64,000 bases of DNA, from positions 7,065,001 through 7,129,000 of the forward strand of contig NZ_CP067100.1 in the NCBI RefSeq assembly GCF_016616235.1, in the 5' to 3' direction. Shown here piece by piece: positions 47,615 to 60,797 of this stretch. This stretch comes from Bradyrhizobium diazoefficiens. GTDB lineage: Bacteria; Pseudomonadota; Alphaproteobacteria; Rhizobiales; Xanthobacteraceae. Position numbers and translations under genes: made by a program. Within the stretch, counting starts at the first letter, position 1. Each line of letters starts with the position of its first letter. The notes under the pieces are model-generated. The model did not search any database. It saw nothing but the letters and a program-made list of their open reading frames with translations, and had not been told where the DNA came from.

Positions 47615-48631
47615 TTACGTCGCGGGCTTCACCAGCCCAAACGCCTCCGCCAGTAGCGAATACGACTTCTTCCGCGCCTCGTGGTCGTAGACCGCCGTGA
47701 TCACCATGAGTTCGTCCGGCTTGCTGGCCTCGATCAACGGCTGAAGCTTATTCCGCACCGTCGCCGGATTGCCGACGAACAGCCGTGAGCGGTTGCGCAG
47801 GATCGAGGTCCGCTCGGCATCCGTATAGGGATAGGCCAGCGCTTCCTCGACGCTCGGCAGCGGCAGATATTGGCCGCGGTCCCGGCGCAGACGGTTGAGG
47901 TCGAATGACGAGGCGAGCTTTTCGGCCTCCTCGTCGGTATCCGCCGCGATAATTGCGACCGCGAGGACCGCGTGCGGGCTCGCGCTCCAGGCCGAGGGCT
48001 GGAAGTGATTGCGATAGTGCACCATCGCCTCGATCGCATCGTGGGACGCAAAATGGTGTGCGAAGGCGAAGCCCATGCCGACTTGCGCCGCGAGCTCCGA
48101 GGAATAGTCGCTGGAGCCGAGCAGCCAGATTGGCGGCAGCGGCGTATCGTCGGGCATCGCGACGACGTTGTGATAGGGATGACCCGAGGGAAATTCCCGC
48201 GTCTCCCACAGGATCAGTTCGTGCAGCCGCTCCAGGAAATCATCGCCTTCGCGGCGATCCAGCCTGCTGCGGAGCGCATAGGCCGTGGCACCATCGGTGC
48301 CAGGCGCGCGGCCAAGGCCGAGATCGATGCGGCCGGGAAACAGCGCCTCCAGCATTTTGAAGCGCTCGGCCACGACCAGCGGCGCGTGGTTGGGCAGCAT
48401 TACCCCGCCGGAGCCGACGCGGATCTGCTTGGTCACCGCCGCGATCTGCCCGATCATCACGTCGGGCGCCGGGCTCGCCACCGAGGCGAGGTTGTGATGC
48501 TCGGCGAGCCAGTAGCGGACATAGCCGAGCCCGTCCGCGTGGCGCGCCAGATCGATGCTGTTGCGCAGCGCCGCGGCGGGTTTGGTGCCTGTGGTAACGA
48601 CCGAGAGGTCGAGGACTGAGAGCGGGATCAT
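47615..48631 (-). CDS. LLM-class flavin-dependent oxidoreductase (luciferase-like)
   Basis: This is a 338-residue TIM-barrel monooxygenase-like protein: [65 protein letters not shown], then [41 protein letters not shown]. The AEHHN motif and GRAPGTD are those of the MsnO8-type subfamily. Likely cofactor FMN/F420-like flavin; substrate unknown. It is convergent with pheA. Confidence 0.92.
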   Translation of the reverse strand: MIPLSVLDLSVVTTGTKPAAALRNSIDLARHADGLGYVRYWLAEHHNLASVASPAPDVMIGQIAAVTKQIRVGSGGVMLPNHAPLVVAERFKMLEALFPGRIDLGLGRAPGTDGATAYALRSRLDRREGDDFLERLHELILWETREFPSGHPYHNVVAMPDDTPLPPIWLLGSSDYSSELAAQVGMGFAFAHHFASHDAIEAMVHYRNHFQPSAWSASPHAVLAVAIIAADTDEEAEKLASSFDLNRLRRDRGQYLPLPSVEEALAYPYTDAERTSILRNRSRLFVGNPATVRNKLQPLIEASKPDELMVITAVYDHEARKKSYSLLAEAFGLVKPAT

Positions 48632-49019
48632 GGCGCGTTAACGTAGTGGAGGCCGGCGCGGCGGCAATGGGCTGACTGCGCAGGTCTGGCGTGTGCTGCC
48701 CATGAGCGCTGGCGCCACGGCAGTCGGGTCGGGCGATGGGACAAATTTGGCCTTGGCAACACCATTTTCATATTGCCCATCCGATTCTATCGTCTCTGGT
48801 GACCACAGCTCCTCATCACTGCCTTGATTTATTTATACAAATACCAGAACACACCCTTCCCACTCGCGCCCGCCTATTCGCTGTAATCCGCATACTGACG
48901 CCGAAAGTGGGCTATTTCCCACATCCGATGGGCTGTCGAGTGCGACCGCTTTGGCTTATCTTGGGCTCTCTCGATCCTAGACCGACCGCCGGCCGCCGAA
49001 ATCTGGAGTGAATGGTGCC
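48632..49019. other. 388-bp leader/intergenic region before metF
   Basis: No convincing gene is seen. The stretch 48770-48890 is AT-rich (TTGATTTATTTATACAAATACC near 48822) and probably holds the metF promoter. A small hairpin GTGGG-CTATTT-CCCAC lies at 48907-48922. I looked for SAM-II, SAH and cobalamin riboswitch motifs by eye and did not recognise one. Confidence 0.45.
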
Positions 49020-49940
49020 ATGACCGATCTGACGATTCCTGCCCAAGCCAACGGGCAAGACGGGCATCTGAAGCGGCCTGCGATCTCGTTCGAGTTTTTT
49101 CCGCCCAAGACGGAAGATATGGAACGCAATCTCTGGGAGACCATCAACCGGCTCGCCCCGCTCGAGCCGAAATTCGTCTCGGTGACCTATGGCGCCGGCG
49201 GCTCGACCCGTGAGCGCACCCATTCGACCATCACGCGGATCCTGAAAGAAACCGCGCTGCTGCCGGCCGCGCACCTGACCTGCGTCGGCGCCTCGCGCGG
49301 CGAGATCGACGAGATCGTCGACCGCTATCACGAGGTCGGCGTCCGCCACATCGTGGCCTTGCGCGGCGATCCCGTGGGCGGCATCGGCACGCCCTATGCC
49401 AGCCATCCCGAGGGCTATCAGAGCTCTGCCGACCTCGTCGCGGGCATCAAGAAGCGCCACGCGGATATCGAGGTGTCCGTCTCGGCCTATCCCGAGAAAC
49501 ACCCCGAGGCGCGCGACTTCGATGCCGACATCGACACGCTTCAGGCAAAGGTCGATGCCGGCGCGGCGCGCGCGATCACCCAGGTGTTCTTCGACAACGA
49601 TCTCTACTTCCGCTATCTCGACCGCGTCCGCGCCCGCGGCATCAGCATCCCGATCGTGCCGGGCATCATGCCCATGCACAATTTCAAACAGGCGCGCAAT
49701 TTCGTCACCCGCGCCGGCACCACCGTGCCGGACTGGTTCGCCGCGAAGTTCGAGGGCCTCGATGACGACGCCGAGACCCGCAAGCTGGTGGCCGCCACAG
49801 TTGCCGCCGGCCAGGTGCAGAAGCTCGCCAAGCACGGCGTCGACACCTTCCATTTCTACACCATGAACCGTGCCGATCTCGTGTTCGCGATCAGCCATTT
49901 GCTCGGCATTCGCGCCAAGAGCGCGCAGAAGGCGGCTTAA
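49020..49940 (+). CDS. metF: 5,10-methylenetetrahydrofolate reductase MetF
   Basis: This flavoenzyme makes 5-methyl-THF for methionine synthase. The 306 residues show ISFEFFPPKTEDMERNLW (catalytic Glu in FEFFPPK), VTYGAGGSTRERTH, HIVALRGDPVGG and AITQVFFDNDLYFRYLD. ATG 49020 is preferred, with GGAG 12 nt upstream; GTG 49008 sits too close to it. metH follows after 6 nt, so the donor and acceptor enzymes of the methyl transfer are made together. Confidence 0.95.
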   Translation: MTDLTIPAQANGQDGHLKRPAISFEFFPPKTEDMERNLWETINRLAPLEPKFVSVTYGAGGSTRERTHSTITRILKETALLPAAHLTCVGASRGEIDEIVDRYHEVGVRHIVALRGDPVGGIGTPYASHPEGYQSSADLVAGIKKRHADIEVSVSAYPEKHPEARDFDADIDTLQAKVDAGAARAITQVFFDNDLYFRYLDRVRARGISIPIVPGIMPMHNFKQARNFVTRAGTTVPDWFAAKFEGLDDDAETRKLVAATVAAGQVQKLAKHGVDTFHFYTMNRADLVFAISHLLGIRAKSAQKAA

Positions 49941-49946
49941 GACAAC

Positions 49947-53798
<3,852 letters not shown>

Positions 53799-53984
53799 GC
53801 GCGCCTTCAAACGAAAAAGTGAGAAAACAACCCCATGCACAGTAGCGATGGGGTTGAAGGGGTTGAGCAATTTCGGTCTTGCCGAATTCGCTTGCGCCGT
53901 CGGGCAAGACAGCTGTAATATTCCATCATCGCCCGCAGCGTCGGTGTCGTGCGGCTGTTCCCCATCTCTTGCCCACGCGCGCGG

Positions 53985-54165
53985 TGCCCATCCTCCCCTG
54001 GAGGGGGAGGATCGGTTCGCATGCAATGCGAACCGAGGTGGGGTGACGGTCTTTCCACGGATGCGGTGCCCGAGCGGAGGGATCACCCCACCCCGCTCGC
54101 GCTGCGCGCGATCGACCACGGGCGAGCTACGCTCGTCCCGGACCCCTCCAGGGGAGGGTAAAAGG
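53985..54165. repeat. composite palindromic repeat cluster after metH
   Basis: The 371-bp gap 53799-54169 holds no gene. It contains ATCCTCCCC...GGGGAGGAT (53990-54012), CGGTTCGCAT-GCA-ATGCGAACCG (54013-54035), GAGGTGGGGTGA and, inverted, TCACCCCACC. A GCTCGCGCTGCGCGCGATC segment and a CCCCTCCAGGGG core (54146-54160) follow. These are two inverted copies of the same repeat unit seen at 59.1-59.3 kb and 62.5 kb. It probably acts as a transcription end for both metH and the convergent GST gene. Confidence 0.8.
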
Positions 54166-54169
54166 CGTC

Positions 54170-54799
54170 TCACCCTTTCGGCGGGGCGAGCGGCTGCACG
54201 ATTTCCTTAAACGGCGCCAGCGCCTCGCAACGCTCGGCATGCGCGGACAATGCCGGATAGCGCGAGATGTCGAACAGCTGCGGATGCGCCTCGCGGGTGA
54301 AGCGGACGACGCAGGCAGCGGCGATATCGGCGTGGCCAATGCGCTCGCCCAGCCAGAACGGCGTCGTCACCTTGGCGCGCTCGGCCTCCAGCACGGCGAG
54401 CACGTCACCGATCTGCGCCTGGCAACGCTCGACCCATAGCGCAAGCTGCTCCTTCCGCAACACGCGCTCGTAGAGCAGGCTCACCGCCTTGTCGCCGAGG
54501 CCGGTGGCGAGCGCACAAATGCGCAAGTGACGCCGTCGCTCGGCGCCGCCGCGCGGCAGCATCGCCTTCCCTGGGCCGACGAGTTCGTCGAGATAATCGA
54601 GAATGATCGTGCTCTCGATCAACGCCTCGCCGTCATCGAGCACCAGCGTCGGCACCCGGCGCAGGGGATTGTAGGGCGCGATCTGATCGGCATCGCCGAA
54701 GGTCGACCACGGCTTGTGCTCGAAGGCGAGCCCGTAAAGCTTCAGCGCAATCGCGACGCGGCGGACGAAGGGGGAATCGTATTGGCCGATCAGAAACAT
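54170..54799 (-). CDS. glutathione S-transferase family protein
   Basis: This is a 209-residue protein with a thioredoxin-fold N-domain (MFLIGQYDSPFVRRVAIALKLYGLAFEHKPWSTFGD, then NPLRRVPTLVLDDGEALIESTIILDYLDEL, with the cis-Pro and Glu-Ser glutathione site) and a helical C-domain. ATG 54799 fits the fold. The substrate is unknown. It lies 141 nt downstream of an ArsR-type regulator on the same strand, and is probably controlled by it. Confidence 0.92.
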   Translation of the reverse strand: MFLIGQYDSPFVRRVAIALKLYGLAFEHKPWSTFGDADQIAPYNPLRRVPTLVLDDGEALIESTIILDYLDELVGPGKAMLPRGGAERRRHLRICALATGLGDKAVSLLYERVLRKEQLALWVERCQAQIGDVLAVLEAERAKVTTPFWLGERIGHADIAAACVVRFTREAHPQLFDISRYPALSAHAERCEALAPFKEIVQPLAPPKG

Positions 54800-54940
54800 G
54801 GGTCTCGCTCTTGTCAGTCGTTGGCTAGGGCAGGGCCGATCAGTGTCGGTGACAAGACCGCTGCCGCGCAAGGAATATCTTGGAAATGGAGCATTGCGTC
54901 GGGTGCAACAGCGCCAGCGATGCTGTCACACGCCGCGCGC

Positions 54941-55243
54941 TCAAAGGCCATCCTGAATCGAACGCTTGATCGCCGCGATCGCGGCCTCGTTGCGCTTGTA
55001 CATGGTCCACTGCTTGATGCGCTTAGCGCGCACCAGCTTGGCGGCCGTCAGCACCCGCATGTGCTCGCTCACCGTCGGCGCGCTGACGCCGAGCTTCTCG
55101 GCGATCAGCAAGCCGCAGACGCCGTCCTCGACCAGGTCGCCGTCGGCCTGCTCACGAAAATGCCGCCGCGGATCCCGCAGCCATTCCAGGATCCGGAGCC
55201 GGCGCTCATTGGCCAGCGCGCGCAATGCGGCGTCGAACTTCAT
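54941..55243 (-). CDS. ArsR-family transcriptional regulator
   Basis: This is a 100-residue winged-helix protein: ALANERRLRILEWLRDP, LLIAEKLGVSAPTVSEHMRVLTAAKLVRAKRIKQWTMYKRNE. The recognition helix is clear; the N-terminal CxC metal motif of arsenic sensors is absent, so it is not an obvious metal sensor. An inverted repeat overlaps its own start codon. It probably represses itself, the GST gene and perhaps the divergent dehydratase. Confidence 0.93.
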   Translation of the reverse strand: MKFDAALRALANERRLRILEWLRDPRRHFREQADGDLVEDGVCGLLIAEKLGVSAPTVSEHMRVLTAAKLVRAKRIKQWTMYKRNEAAIAAIKRSIQDGL

Positions 55244-55261
55244 TTAGCCATTTTGCTAAAT
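55242..55261. promoter_or_regulatory. candidate ArsR operator
   Basis: ATTTAGC-CATTTT-GCTAAAT is a perfect 7-bp inverted repeat with a 6-nt spacer. It begins inside the arsR start codon and lies 45 bp before the divergent dehydratase start. It stands out as AT-rich in a GC-rich region. Size and position fit an autorepressor site. Confidence 0.65.
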
Positions 55262-55306
55262 ACCTAATTGATGTCAACTCCCGGACGCGCTATCAAGGAT
55301 GCCAGC

Positions 55307-56254
<948 letters not shown>

Positions 56255-56265
56255 CGGGGGGTTGC

Positions 56266-56647
56266 ATGCCGGGCGCCGTCTTCCTGATGTCGATCTTGCT
56301 CGCATTGCCCCTTGGCCACGCTCAAGCGCAGGACCTGCCGATCGACTTCCTGACGCCGTCGCGCAACGTCGTCTGCCAGCTCTTTGCCGATAACGGCCGA
56401 GAAAATAAACAAGCCGTGCTTCGGTGCGACGTCATGGTGGCCGACACGCTGCCGCGCCGCCCCTCCGATTGCGAGCTCGACTGCGCCTTCGAGATCAGCC
56501 CCAACGGCAGCGCGGGGCGCATCTGCCCGCGACACCAGGATGGACGCCTCGCTGCTGGTCCTCGCCTATGGCGAGGTGTGGCAGCACGCGGGATTCACCT
56601 GCCGGTCGGAGTAGACGGGATCGACGTGCTTCAATGCGATGATTTGA
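56266..56647 (+). pseudogene. decayed gene for a small secreted Cys-containing protein (DUF6636-like)
   Basis: ATG 56266 gives a signal peptide (LMSILLALPLGHAQAQ), then DFLTPSRNVVCQLFA, VLRCDVM and RRPSDCELDCAFEISPNGSAGRIC. The similarity then continues in the next frame after the CCC at 56526-56528, as RDTRMDASLLVLAYGEVWQHAGFTCRSE. An in-frame TAG (56612-56614) follows where Gln is expected, and TGSTCFNAM after it. One +1 frameshift and one nonsense codon therefore break the gene. The domain name is given from memory of the residue pattern. Confidence 0.65.
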
Positions 56648-56824
56648 GGAATGACAAGGAACTTATCTGTCGATACAAGTCAGAGGGCACAGGAAACCGG
56701 ACTTGCAGCGCGCGCCGATCTGGACCGGGGCGGAGAGATTGCAAATGAACCACGGCACTGATCGCGACAAGCAATACACAGGATTGGCGCACCAAATGAG
56801 TATCGCGACGCTTATCAGGATATA

Positions 56825-57181
56825 GTGTCATTTCAAAATGTGCTGCGCGGGATTCCAAAACAGCTTGCCGAAAACAACAACAATGCCGTCTACGAGGCAG
56901 GATTGATCTATGTTTGCTTGAGAAATATCGCGATGGCTGCTTCTTCCGAATTGTGCACCAGGCCAGACTTCTCGCGCTATTCTCCATTTAAACTACCGCT
57001 GAAGACGCGATGTCCAATTTCGGTCGCACAATACGAAACGATTATGAATTGTCGTATGGCGGGGCAGCGCGGACTGCCTCCTCCAAAAGGAATGATCAAC
57101 GCAAAGGTAATGGACTTATTCAACAAACTTGAACCATGGGTACAGGACATTCGAACGCTATTGATCGATAGGAAATCGTAG
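56825..57181 (+). CDS. hypothetical protein, lower-GC, possibly the C-terminal part of a larger protein
   Basis: GTG 56825 opens 118 codons: MSFQNVLRGIPKQLAENNNN, then AVYEAGLIYVCLRNIAMAASSELC, then TRPDFSRYSPFKL and YETIMNCRMAGQRGLP. The frame remains open back to 56762, and beyond a TGA at 56759-56761 it continues to an ATG at 56651, so the true N-terminus may be lost. The EAGLIYVCLRNIAMAAS and YSPFKL segments are reminiscent of the helical region behind some nucleotidyltransferase domains, but no nucleotidyltransferase motif is present. Codon use is less GC-biased than in the neighbours. It ends 2 nt before the next gene. Confidence 0.5.
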   Translation: MSFQNVLRGIPKQLAENNNNAVYEAGLIYVCLRNIAMAASSELCTRPDFSRYSPFKLPLKTRCPISVAQYETIMNCRMAGQRGLPPPKGMINAKVMDLFNKLEPWVQDIRTLLIDRKS

Positions 57182-57183
57182 AA

Positions 57184-57522
57184 ATGGACGGTCAAGTACG
57201 AAGGACGCGCTTTGAAATCCGGATATCCACCGAGCGGGAGTTTCTTGGCCGTGTTAACTCCGTATTTGGCGCATCGGCTCCGCTTGCTGGAATGACGATC
57301 GACGCCATTAACTCGTGGGCGTCACGGGCGAGTCGCCTGTGGAGTGAAGTTCCACAGATAGCAAAGATAACAAGGATACTTCTTGAAGCGTCGGAACGAT
57401 CATCTTTGTTGGCTGACAACAGCCGAGATGTCTTCGAGAGGGACCGGCATCTTAGCAACGAATCTTTACAGGAACTTAAGCTGCTGTTGGAGCACGAGCT
57501 AGAGAGTGCTGTGTTGCGCTAA
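57184..57522 (+). CDS. hypothetical protein (112 aa), partner of preceding gene
   Basis: ATG 57184 lies 2 nt after the preceding stop, suggesting coupling. The product begins with a basic beta-like segment (RRTRFEIRISTEREFLGRVNSVFGASAPLAGMTIDAIN) and continues as charged helices (ITRILLEASERSSLLADNSRDVFERDRHLSNESLQELKLLLEHELE). No known family is recognised. The pair is lower in GC than flanking genes and looks like an acquired two-gene unit. Confidence 0.55.
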   Translation: MDGQVRRTRFEIRISTEREFLGRVNSVFGASAPLAGMTIDAINSWASRASRLWSEVPQIAKITRILLEASERSSLLADNSRDVFERDRHLSNESLQELKLLLEHELESAVLR

Positions 57523-57533
57523 TTCACTATTGT

Positions 57534-59039
57534 TCACCCCTCCCCCTCGTCGCTCGCCAGCACGCCCTTCACCGCGCGCGCCCAGCCCGCGAGCTTCCGC
57601 TCCCTTGTCGCCTGGCTCATGTTCGGCTTGAAGCGGTGCTCGAGGCGCCAGTTGTCGGCGAATTTGGTCGGCTCGGGATAGACGCCTGCCTCGAGGCCGG
57701 CGAGATAGGCGGCCCCCAGCGCCGTCGTTTCCTGGATCACGGGACGGTCGACCGGCGCATCCAATAAATCGGCTAACCGCTGCATGGTCCAGTCGGAGGC
57801 GGTCATGCCGCCGTCGACGCGGAGCACGACGCTGGCGACCTCCGAGCTCGGCCAGTCCGCGCGCATCGCGGCCCAGAGGTCAAACGTCTGGTAGCAGACG
57901 CTTTCGAGCGCGGCATGGGCGAGCTCGGCGGGGCCGGTGTTGCGGGTGAGGCCGAACAGCGCGCCGCGCACGCGCGGATTCCAGTAGGGCGCGCCCATGC
58001 CGACGAAGGCTGGGACCAGATAGACGCTCTGCATGGAATCGGACTGATCCGCGAGCGGGCCGGTCTCGGCGGCGTGCTTGATGATGCCGAGGCCGTCGCG
58101 CAGCCACTGCACGGCTGAGCCTGCGACGAAGATCGAGCCTTCGAGCGCATAGGTGCGCTTGCCCGCGAGCTGGTAGGCGACGGTGGTGAGCAGCTTGTTC
58201 TTGGACACCACGGGCGTGGTGCCGGTGTTGAGCAGCGCAAAGCAGCCGGTGCCGTAGGTGGACTTCATCATGCCCGGGCGGAAGCAGGCTTGGCCGATGG
58301 TGGCGGCCTGCTGGTCGCCGGCGATGCCCGAGATCGCGATCGGGCCGCCGAACAGATCGGGCGTGCTCTCGCCGAAGCGGGCGGAGGAGTCCTTCACCTC
58401 CGGGAGCATCGAGCGCGGCACGCCGATGATCTCCAGCAGCTCGTCGTCCCACTGGCCGGTGTGGATGTTGAACAGCAGCGTGCGCGAGGCGTTGGTGGCG
58501 TCGGTGGCGTGCACCTTGCCGCCGGTGAGCCGCCAGAGCAGATAGCAATCGACAGTGCCGAACATCAATTCGCCGCGCGCGGCACGCGCGCGTGCGCCGG
58601 GAACGTGGTCGAGGATCCAGGCGACCTTCGTTCCGGAGAAATAGGGATCGATGATCAGGCCGGTCTTTTGCGAGATCACGGGCTCGCGGCCGTCGGCTTT
58701 CAATTTGGCGCAGATGTCGGCGGTGCGGCGGTCCTGCCAGACGATGGCGCGGTGCACGGCCTGGCCGGTGGCGCGGTCCCACACCACGGTGGTCTCGCGC
58801 TGGTTGGTGATGCCGATCGCGGCGATGTCCTTTGCGGTGATGCCGGCCTGCGCGATCGCTTCGCGGCAAACGTTCACGGTCGAGGTCCAGATGTCCTCGG
58901 GCTCGTGCTCGACCCAGCCCGAGGCCGGAAAATGCTGCGGGAATTCGGCTTGCGCTTTCGCGGCGATGGAAATGTCGCCGCGGAATACGATCGCGCGCGA
59001 AGAGGTGGTGCCCTGGTCGATGGCGAGGACGAAAGACAT
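57534..59039 (-). CDS. glpK: glycerol kinase GlpK
   Basis: GlpK phosphorylates glycerol to glycerol-3-phosphate. At 501 residues it has the FGGY kinase layout: [18 protein letters not shown] (phosphate 1), [57 protein letters not shown], the FGGY signature region [16 protein letters not shown] and [22 protein letters not shown] 59039 matches the family start; the frame is open 16 codons further upstream. No other glp genes are adjacent. Confidence 0.96.
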   Translation of the reverse strand: MSFVLAIDQGTTSSRAIVFRGDISIAAKAQAEFPQHFPASGWVEHEPEDIWTSTVNVCREAIAQAGITAKDIAAIGITNQRETTVVWDRATGQAVHRAIVWQDRRTADICAKLKADGREPVISQKTGLIIDPYFSGTKVAWILDHVPGARARAARGELMFGTVDCYLLWRLTGGKVHATDATNASRTLLFNIHTGQWDDELLEIIGVPRSMLPEVKDSSARFGESTPDLFGGPIAISGIAGDQQAATIGQACFRPGMMKSTYGTGCFALLNTGTTPVVSKNKLLTTVAYQLAGKRTYALEGSIFVAGSAVQWLRDGLGIIKHAAETGPLADQSDSMQSVYLVPAFVGMGAPYWNPRVRGALFGLTRNTGPAELAHAALESVCYQTFDLWAAMRADWPSSEVASVVLRVDGGMTASDWTMQRLADLLDAPVDRPVIQETTALGAAYLAGLEAGVYPEPTKFADNWRLEHRFKPNMSQATRERKLAGWARAVKGVLASDEGEG

Positions 59040-59129
59040 GGAAGTGACCTTTGACGTGTCCCGGGGGAGATTATGGCGTCGTGCCAAAGAAACGGGATTG
59101 GTGCGGGAAGGTCAAGCTGGCACGCGCTT

Positions 59130-59321
59130 ACCCTCCCCTGGAGGGGGAGGGTCGATCGCGCGCAGCGCGAGCGGGGTGGGGTGAAGCCGCACGGATGGTC
59201 TCACCTTCTCACGGCCGAACCATGCCACAAATCCGGAAGCACTGGATTCGCGGATGGTCTGTCACCCCACCCCGGTTCGCATTCCGCTTCGCTGCATGCG
59301 AACCGACCCTCCCCCTCCAGG
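59130..59321. repeat. composite palindromic repeat cluster, interrupted by IS4-type element
   Basis: ACCCTCCCC...GGGGAGGGT (59130-59152) is followed by CGATCGCGCGCAGCGCGAGCGGGGTGGGGTGA and, about 75 bp on, by its inverted partner GTCACCCCACCCCGGTTCGCA...TGCGAACCGACCCTCCCCCTCCAGG. The second hairpin is cut after its left arm by the insertion sequence at 59322. Its right arm resumes at 60772 (CCCTCCAGGGGAGGG). Confidence 0.85.
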
Positions 59322-60771
59322 CTAAGGCGTGCACACGATTTTTCTTGCCTTGAGGGAATCGAGTCTGATTCCTTGCGGTGCGGTTTGCAAGAAGGATAAC
59401 CGCATTGAAGGCAGGAATGGATTGGTCAGTCGGCCGTTTTGGTGACGTTCGACTGGCCAAAAGGGGGCGCTGTTGTTGCAGCGCGCCGTCGAACGCGTCA
59501 CGATGAACCTGCGCGCAGCCGCCGATGGCCGTGCCGAATGGGTGGGGTTCAGCCGCTGGCTGAACAATCCGAGCGTGACAGTGGATGAGATCGCCGGGCA
59601 TGGCGCAGAGGTGCTGTCGGAGCGGGTTGCAGGGCTGCATGCGCTTGCGATCCAGGACACGACGGAACTGAACTATGCGAGGCATGCCGGCCGGGTCCGG
59701 GGCCTTGGCCCTTCCGGTAACGGGATTGACCCGGGCTTGTTTGTGCATCCGGTATTGGCAGTTGACGCCGGGAGCGGAGCCTTGCTCGGGCTCGCTGGGA
59801 TGCAGATTTGGACGCGCCGGGGGCCTGCATCGCCTGATTACCGAAACCAGCCGATCGAAGAGAAGGAGTCCTATCGTTGGATCAAGGGCGCTGCGGGCGC
59901 CAAGAGTGCGCTTGCTGCGGCGGCGATGATCACGGTGATTGGCGACCGTGAGAGCGACATTTACGAAGAATTTGACCGGATTCCTGACGCTCGGACCCAT
60001 TTGCTCACGCGCGTCTGTCGCGATCGCGCCTTGGTGGGTGGCGGAAGGTTGTTTGATATTGCCCAGAACTGGCCGGTCCAGCATCGCTTCGATTTGGAGG
60101 TTCGGGCACAGCCCGGCCGTCCGGCCCGAACGGCCAAGATCGCACTGCGCTTTGGCGAGGTGACCATCAAGCGCCCGGCCAACTGCAGCGACCGGAAAGC
60201 GGCGCATCAATTGACGTTGCGTTTGGTAGAGGTGAAGGAACTCGATCCCTCTGTCGAAGAGCCGATCCACTGGCGCCTTGTTACTACTCATGCGGTGACG
60301 ACGGTTGAGCAAGCGCTGCAGATTGTCGCTTGGTACCGTCAGCGCTGGCACATCGAGCAGCTGTTCCGCACCAGCAAAAGCCAAGGGCTCGACATCGAGA
60401 GCAGCCAGGTCGAGGCGGCCGAGGCGCTGTTCAAGCTCGCCGCCATCGCGGTGATGGCAGCTATCAAGATCATGCAACTCGTCCTCGCCCGCGACGGCAC
60501 GGTCGACCGTCCGGCCACTGACGTAGTGCCGGCGGACCAGCTGCCGATACTCAAAACCTTGCAGGTCAAGCTCGAAGGCAAAACCGTCAAGCAAAAGAAC
60601 CCTCATCCCGAGCACTCCATCGCTTGGCTTGCATGGATCATTGCTCGGCTCGGAGGATGGACCGGCTACGCCTCCGAGCGGCCGCCCGGCCCCATCACCA
60701 TGCGAAGAGGTTGGCACCGCTTCGAGCAGATGGCTCTCGGTTGGAGGCTCCGAGAAGTGTGCACGCCTTAG
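59322..60771 (+). mobile_element. IS4-family insertion sequence (1450 bp) with 9-bp target duplication
   Basis: The ends are perfect 15-bp inverted repeats: CTAAGGCGTGCACAC at 59322 and its complement GTGTGCACGCCTTAG ending at 60771. They are flanked by the direct duplication CCCTCCAGG (59313-59321 and 60772-60780). End sequence beginning CT, 9-bp duplication and a YREK transposase indicate the IS4/IS50-like group. The intact duplication points to a recent insertion. Confidence 0.95.
59473..60771 (+). CDS. IS4-family DDE transposase, 5' end out of frame
   Basis: The continuous frame codes 432 residues: LAIQDTTELNYARHAGR (first Asp), VIGDRESDIYEEF (second Asp), and WYRQRWHIEQLFRTSKSQGLDIE carrying the Y-(2)-R-(3)-E-(6)-K signature around residues 288-302. 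A natural N-terminus MDWSVGRFGDVRLAKRG begins at ATG 59417 but in another frame. It joins the main frame only by a -1 shift at AAAAGGGGG (59459-59467). Either a base was lost from the G run or translation slips there. The stop codon TAG is the last three bases of the right inverted repeat. Confidence 0.88.
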   Translation: MLQRAVERVTMNLRAAADGRAEWVGFSRWLNNPSVTVDEIAGHGAEVLSERVAGLHALAIQDTTELNYARHAGRVRGLGPSGNGIDPGLFVHPVLAVDAGSGALLGLAGMQIWTRRGPASPDYRNQPIEEKESYRWIKGAAGAKSALAAAAMITVIGDRESDIYEEFDRIPDARTHLLTRVCRDRALVGGGRLFDIAQNWPVQHRFDLEVRAQPGRPARTAKIALRFGEVTIKRPANCSDRKAAHQLTLRLVEVKELDPSVEEPIHWRLVTTHAVTTVEQALQIVAWYRQRWHIEQLFRTSKSQGLDIESSQVEAAEALFKLAAIAVMAAIKIMQLVLARDGTVDRPATDVVPADQLPILKTLQVKLEGKTVKQKNPHPEHSIAWLAWIIARLGGWTGYASERPPGPITMRRGWHRFEQMALGWRLREVCTP

Positions 60772-60797
60772 CCCTCCAGGGGAGGGCAAGAGAAGCG

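Noticed and set aside
48736..49011. 91-codon frame before metF
   Set aside because: No ribosome site, an unnatural mix of His, Pro and Arg, and it runs into the metF start region; more likely untranslated leader.
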